A stretch of 8,236 nt of DNA from Chloroflexota bacterium (GTDB lineage: Bacteria > Chloroflexota > Anaerolineae > Anaerolineales > JACQED01). Location: contig JACQED010000269.1 of NCBI GenBank assembly GCA_016200785.1, positions 1 through 8,236 on the forward strand, given 5' to 3'. Position numbers and translations under genes: made by a program. Positions 6,667 through 8,236 of this stretch are shown in pieces. The notes under the pieces are model-generated. The model worked only from the letters and a program-made list of their open reading frames with translations. It did no database searches and was not told the DNA's origin. Numbering within the stretch: position 1 is the stretch's first letter; the number at the start of each line of letters is the position of its first letter.

Positions 6667-7584
6667 TTAGACGCGCGCCCAGGCTTCTTCCCAGACACGC
6701 TTGGTTCCGGCGATGATCTGCTCGGAAGTCTCCGCCGCGCTCTGCGGCTTCACCTCGAAGCCGATCCACGGCTTCTCGGCCCTGCCCTCGGCCAGATAGC
6801 CGATCTTGAATAACGCGCGGATGAAAGTGACCAGTTCACCCACGTCGTTACAGCCGCCCGGCCAACCGAAACGCGGGTGCAGGTCGCCGTAGCCCGGCGT
6901 GTTCGGATCGACGACGCAGTTGCCGACATGCGCGTGAACTAATACATCTTTCAGCAGCGTGAGCGCCGGCTCGGATTTCTCGAACAACAGAGGCTGATGG
7001 CTCAAGTCGTACATCAGCCCGAAGTCGGGAAAGTCTTTTCGGACTTCTTTTGCAAAGACGACGGCGTATTCGCTCGGCCCGATCAGCGCTTTCTTGTCAA
7101 CCGTGCGGTCAAAGGTCTCGCAGGTCAACGCGACGCCCGGGCCGTGCGCGTAGTCGCACACTTCTTTGACCGACTCGATCAGCGCCGCCAGCGCCTTCGG
7201 GCGCTCGGCGTCGCCGGGGTCTTTGCCCGACAGGAAGCCGATGCGCTTCGCGCCCATCTCGGCCGCCTCGGCCACATTCGCCTTGAGTTGATCGACGGCT
7301 TTCTGACGCTCGGTTTCGTCCAGGCTGTTGAGGTTGAGTTTCTGCGTCAGCAGCGAAGGTTGCGCGCCGTAGCCGACCTTGATGTGGCTGGCTTCCAGCA
7401 CGGCCTTCGTGGCCGCGCGCACTTTGGGGTCTTTGATCCAGCCGACCTCGATACCGGTGAAGAACGGGTCTTCGGCGATCTTGCCGACCGTCTCGACAAT
7501 TGGCCCTTCGCCGTTCATGGTCTGCGGGAAGGCCATGAAGTGCACGATGCTCAGTGTGGCGTAGTTGCTCCAATGCTTGTCCAT
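6667..7584 (-). CDS. Sugar phosphate isomerase/epimerase-like TIM-barrel protein (AP endonuclease 2 / xylose isomerase-like family)
   Basis: The product is 305 residues, ATG at 7584, TAA at 6667-6669. The order of motifs is that of the xylose isomerase-like barrel: strand 1 LSIVHFMAFP, GIEVGWIKDP near 44-53, KRIGFLSGKDPGD at 113-125, CETFDR (E156), LMYDLSH (D193, H196), VHAHVGN (H217, H219), YGDLHPRFG (H236) and FEVKP (E277). E156, D193, H219 and E277 are the likely divalent-metal ligands. Members isomerise or epimerise sugars, sugar acids or hydroxypyruvate, or cleave inositol-type rings; I do not recognise the specific subfamily. The start lies three bases after the malate dehydrogenase stop (TGAGGCATG), so translation is probably coupled. 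The neighbouring reductase makes a hydroxypyruvate, tartronate-semialdehyde or related keto-acid substrate plausible, by inference only. No signal peptide or membrane segment is seen; it is cytoplasmic. Confidence 0.8.
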   Translation of the reverse strand: MDKHWSNYATLSIVHFMAFPQTMNGEGPIVETVGKIAEDPFFTGIEVGWIKDPKVRAATKAVLEASHIKVGYGAQPSLLTQKLNLNSLDETERQKAVDQLKANVAEAAEMGAKRIGFLSGKDPGDAERPKALAALIESVKEVCDYAHGPGVALTCETFDRTVDKKALIGPSEYAVVFAKEVRKDFPDFGLMYDLSHQPLLFEKSEPALTLLKDVLVHAHVGNCVVDPNTPGYGDLHPRFGWPGGCNDVGELVTFIRALFKIGYLAEGRAEKPWIGFEVKPQSAAETSEQIIAGTKRVWEEAWARV

Positions 7585-7587
7585 GCC

Positions 7588-8236
7588 TCACTTCAACGCC
7601 CCCATCGTGTCGCGAATCAGCGCCGCCGACTTCTGCATCATCGCCTTCTCCTCGTCGTTCAGGTCAAGTTGAATGATCTGCTCGATCCCGTTCCGGCCAA
7701 GTTTGCACGGCACGCCGAAGCACATGCCGCTCAAGCCGTACTCGCCTTCGAGATAGGCCGAGCAGGGGACGATGAGATGCTTATCCTTGAGGATCGCTTC
7801 GACCATCGAGCCTGCCGCCGCGCCGGGGGCGTACCACGCGCTGACGCCCAGCAGGTTGACGAGTTCGCCGCCGCCTTTGCGGGTGCGTTGCACGATGGCT
7901 TCAACCCGATCGGGAGATAAGAGATTAGAGATTGGCACGCCGAAGACGGTCGAATAGCGCACCAGCGGCACCATCTCGTCGCCATGCCCGCCCAGCACCG
8001 CCGCATGGACGTTCTCGACTGCGACGTTCATTTCCAGCGCGATGAACGTCCGCATCCGCGCCGAGTCGAGAATGCCGGCCTGCCCGAACATGCGATGTTT
8101 CGGCAGACTGGCGGCTTTGTAAGCCACGTAGGCCATCGTGTCGAGCGGATTGGTCACGACGATGACGATCGCATTCGGCGAGCCGGGAACAAACTTGGAA
8201 ATCACATCTTGCACGATGCCTTGATTCGTGCCGACG
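7588..8236 (-). CDS. mdh: Malate dehydrogenase (LDH-like MDH), N-terminal part outside window
   Basis: There are 215 visible residues, running off the right edge; about the first third (Rossmann nucleotide-binding motif and substrate loop) is missing. Seen in order are IVIVVTNPLD (substrate-binding Asn), GQAGILDSARMRTF (Asp and Arg equivalent to D168 and R171 of lactate dehydrogenase), VLGGHGDEMVPLVRYS (catalytic His) and the C-terminal VPCSAYLEGEYGLSGMCFGVPCKLGRNGIEQI. The MVPLVRYS stretch after the catalytic His is typical of malate rather than lactate dehydrogenases. The enzyme interconverts malate and oxaloacetate with NAD+ in the TCA cycle and related C4 pathways. The specificity residue in the mobile loop is not in view, so lactate use is not fully excluded. 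It ends in TGA three bases before the TIM-barrel start, so these two are co-transcribed. The valine codon GTG at 8214 is internal, not the start. Confidence 0.92.
   Translation of the reverse strand, partial: VGTNQGIVQDVISKFVPGSPNAIVIVVTNPLDTMAYVAYKAASLPKHRMFGQAGILDSARMRTFIALEMNVAVENVHAAVLGGHGDEMVPLVRYSTVFGVPISNLLSPDRVEAIVQRTRKGGGELVNLLGVSAWYAPGAAAGSMVEAILKDKHLIVPCSAYLEGEYGLSGMCFGVPCKLGRNGIEQIIQLDLNDEEKAMMQKSAALIRDTMGALK

Noticed and set aside
6997..7920. 307-codon open frame on the plus strand crossing the TIM-barrel/mdh boundary
   Set aside because: It spans two well-supported minus-strand genes and has no recognisable domain.
7588..8214. Start of the malate dehydrogenase at GTG 8214
   Set aside because: The frame continues open to the window edge and the family needs about 100 more N-terminal residues including the nucleotide-binding motif, so this GTG is an internal valine.

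Overview
The window is about 8.2 kb of GC-rich, densely coded bacterial DNA. The gene content looks like Chloroflexota (Anaerolineae-type) or a similar environmental lineage. The evidence for this is a very long response regulator with many PAS and GAF domains ending in HD-GYP, an LDH-like malate dehydrogenase, and short degenerate intergenic repeats built on CACGAATT. This assignment is an inference from style, not from a marker gene.

Layout: (1) Bases 2-211, plus strand, hold the C-terminal tail of a beta-decarboxylating dehydrogenase of the isocitrate/isopropylmalate/tartrate family. (2) Bases 233-1930, minus strand, hold a two-gene operon for the alpha and beta subunits of a family I (glutaconate-type) CoA-transferase. 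The genes are nearly contiguous and the catalytic glutamate of the beta subunit is present. (3) Bases 1931-2087 form a 157-bp divergent intergenic region. It has two face-to-face TACAAT boxes and a 9-bp perfect inverted repeat placed similarly next to both. (4) Bases 2088-5576, plus strand, hold one 1162-residue protein, REC-PAS-PAS-PAS-PAS-GAF-GAF-HD-GYP, a predicted cyclic-di-GMP phosphodiesterase with all key residues intact. (5) Bases 5596-8236, minus strand, hold a three-gene set transcribed leftward: malate dehydrogenase (5' end outside the window), a TIM-barrel sugar isomerase/epimerase-like protein, and a D-2-hydroxyacid dehydrogenase of the glyoxylate/hydroxypyruvate reductase type. 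A 61-bp imperfect palindrome built from a 9-bp unit lies between the last two genes.

The metabolic genes share a theme of C2-C4 organic and hydroxy acids (malate, probably glyoxylate or hydroxypyruvate, a CoA-activated carboxylate, and a beta-decarboxylated hydroxyacid). The exact pathway cannot be fixed from sequence alone. The signalling gene is divergent from the CoA-transferase operon and could share a control region with it. No CRISPR array, mobile element, tRNA or rRNA was seen, and no stretch over 300 bases lacks a gene. I found no clear-cut novel system. The best leads are the mdh/TIM-barrel/reductase cluster, the symmetric divergent control region, the recent PAS duplication and the palindromic repeat.
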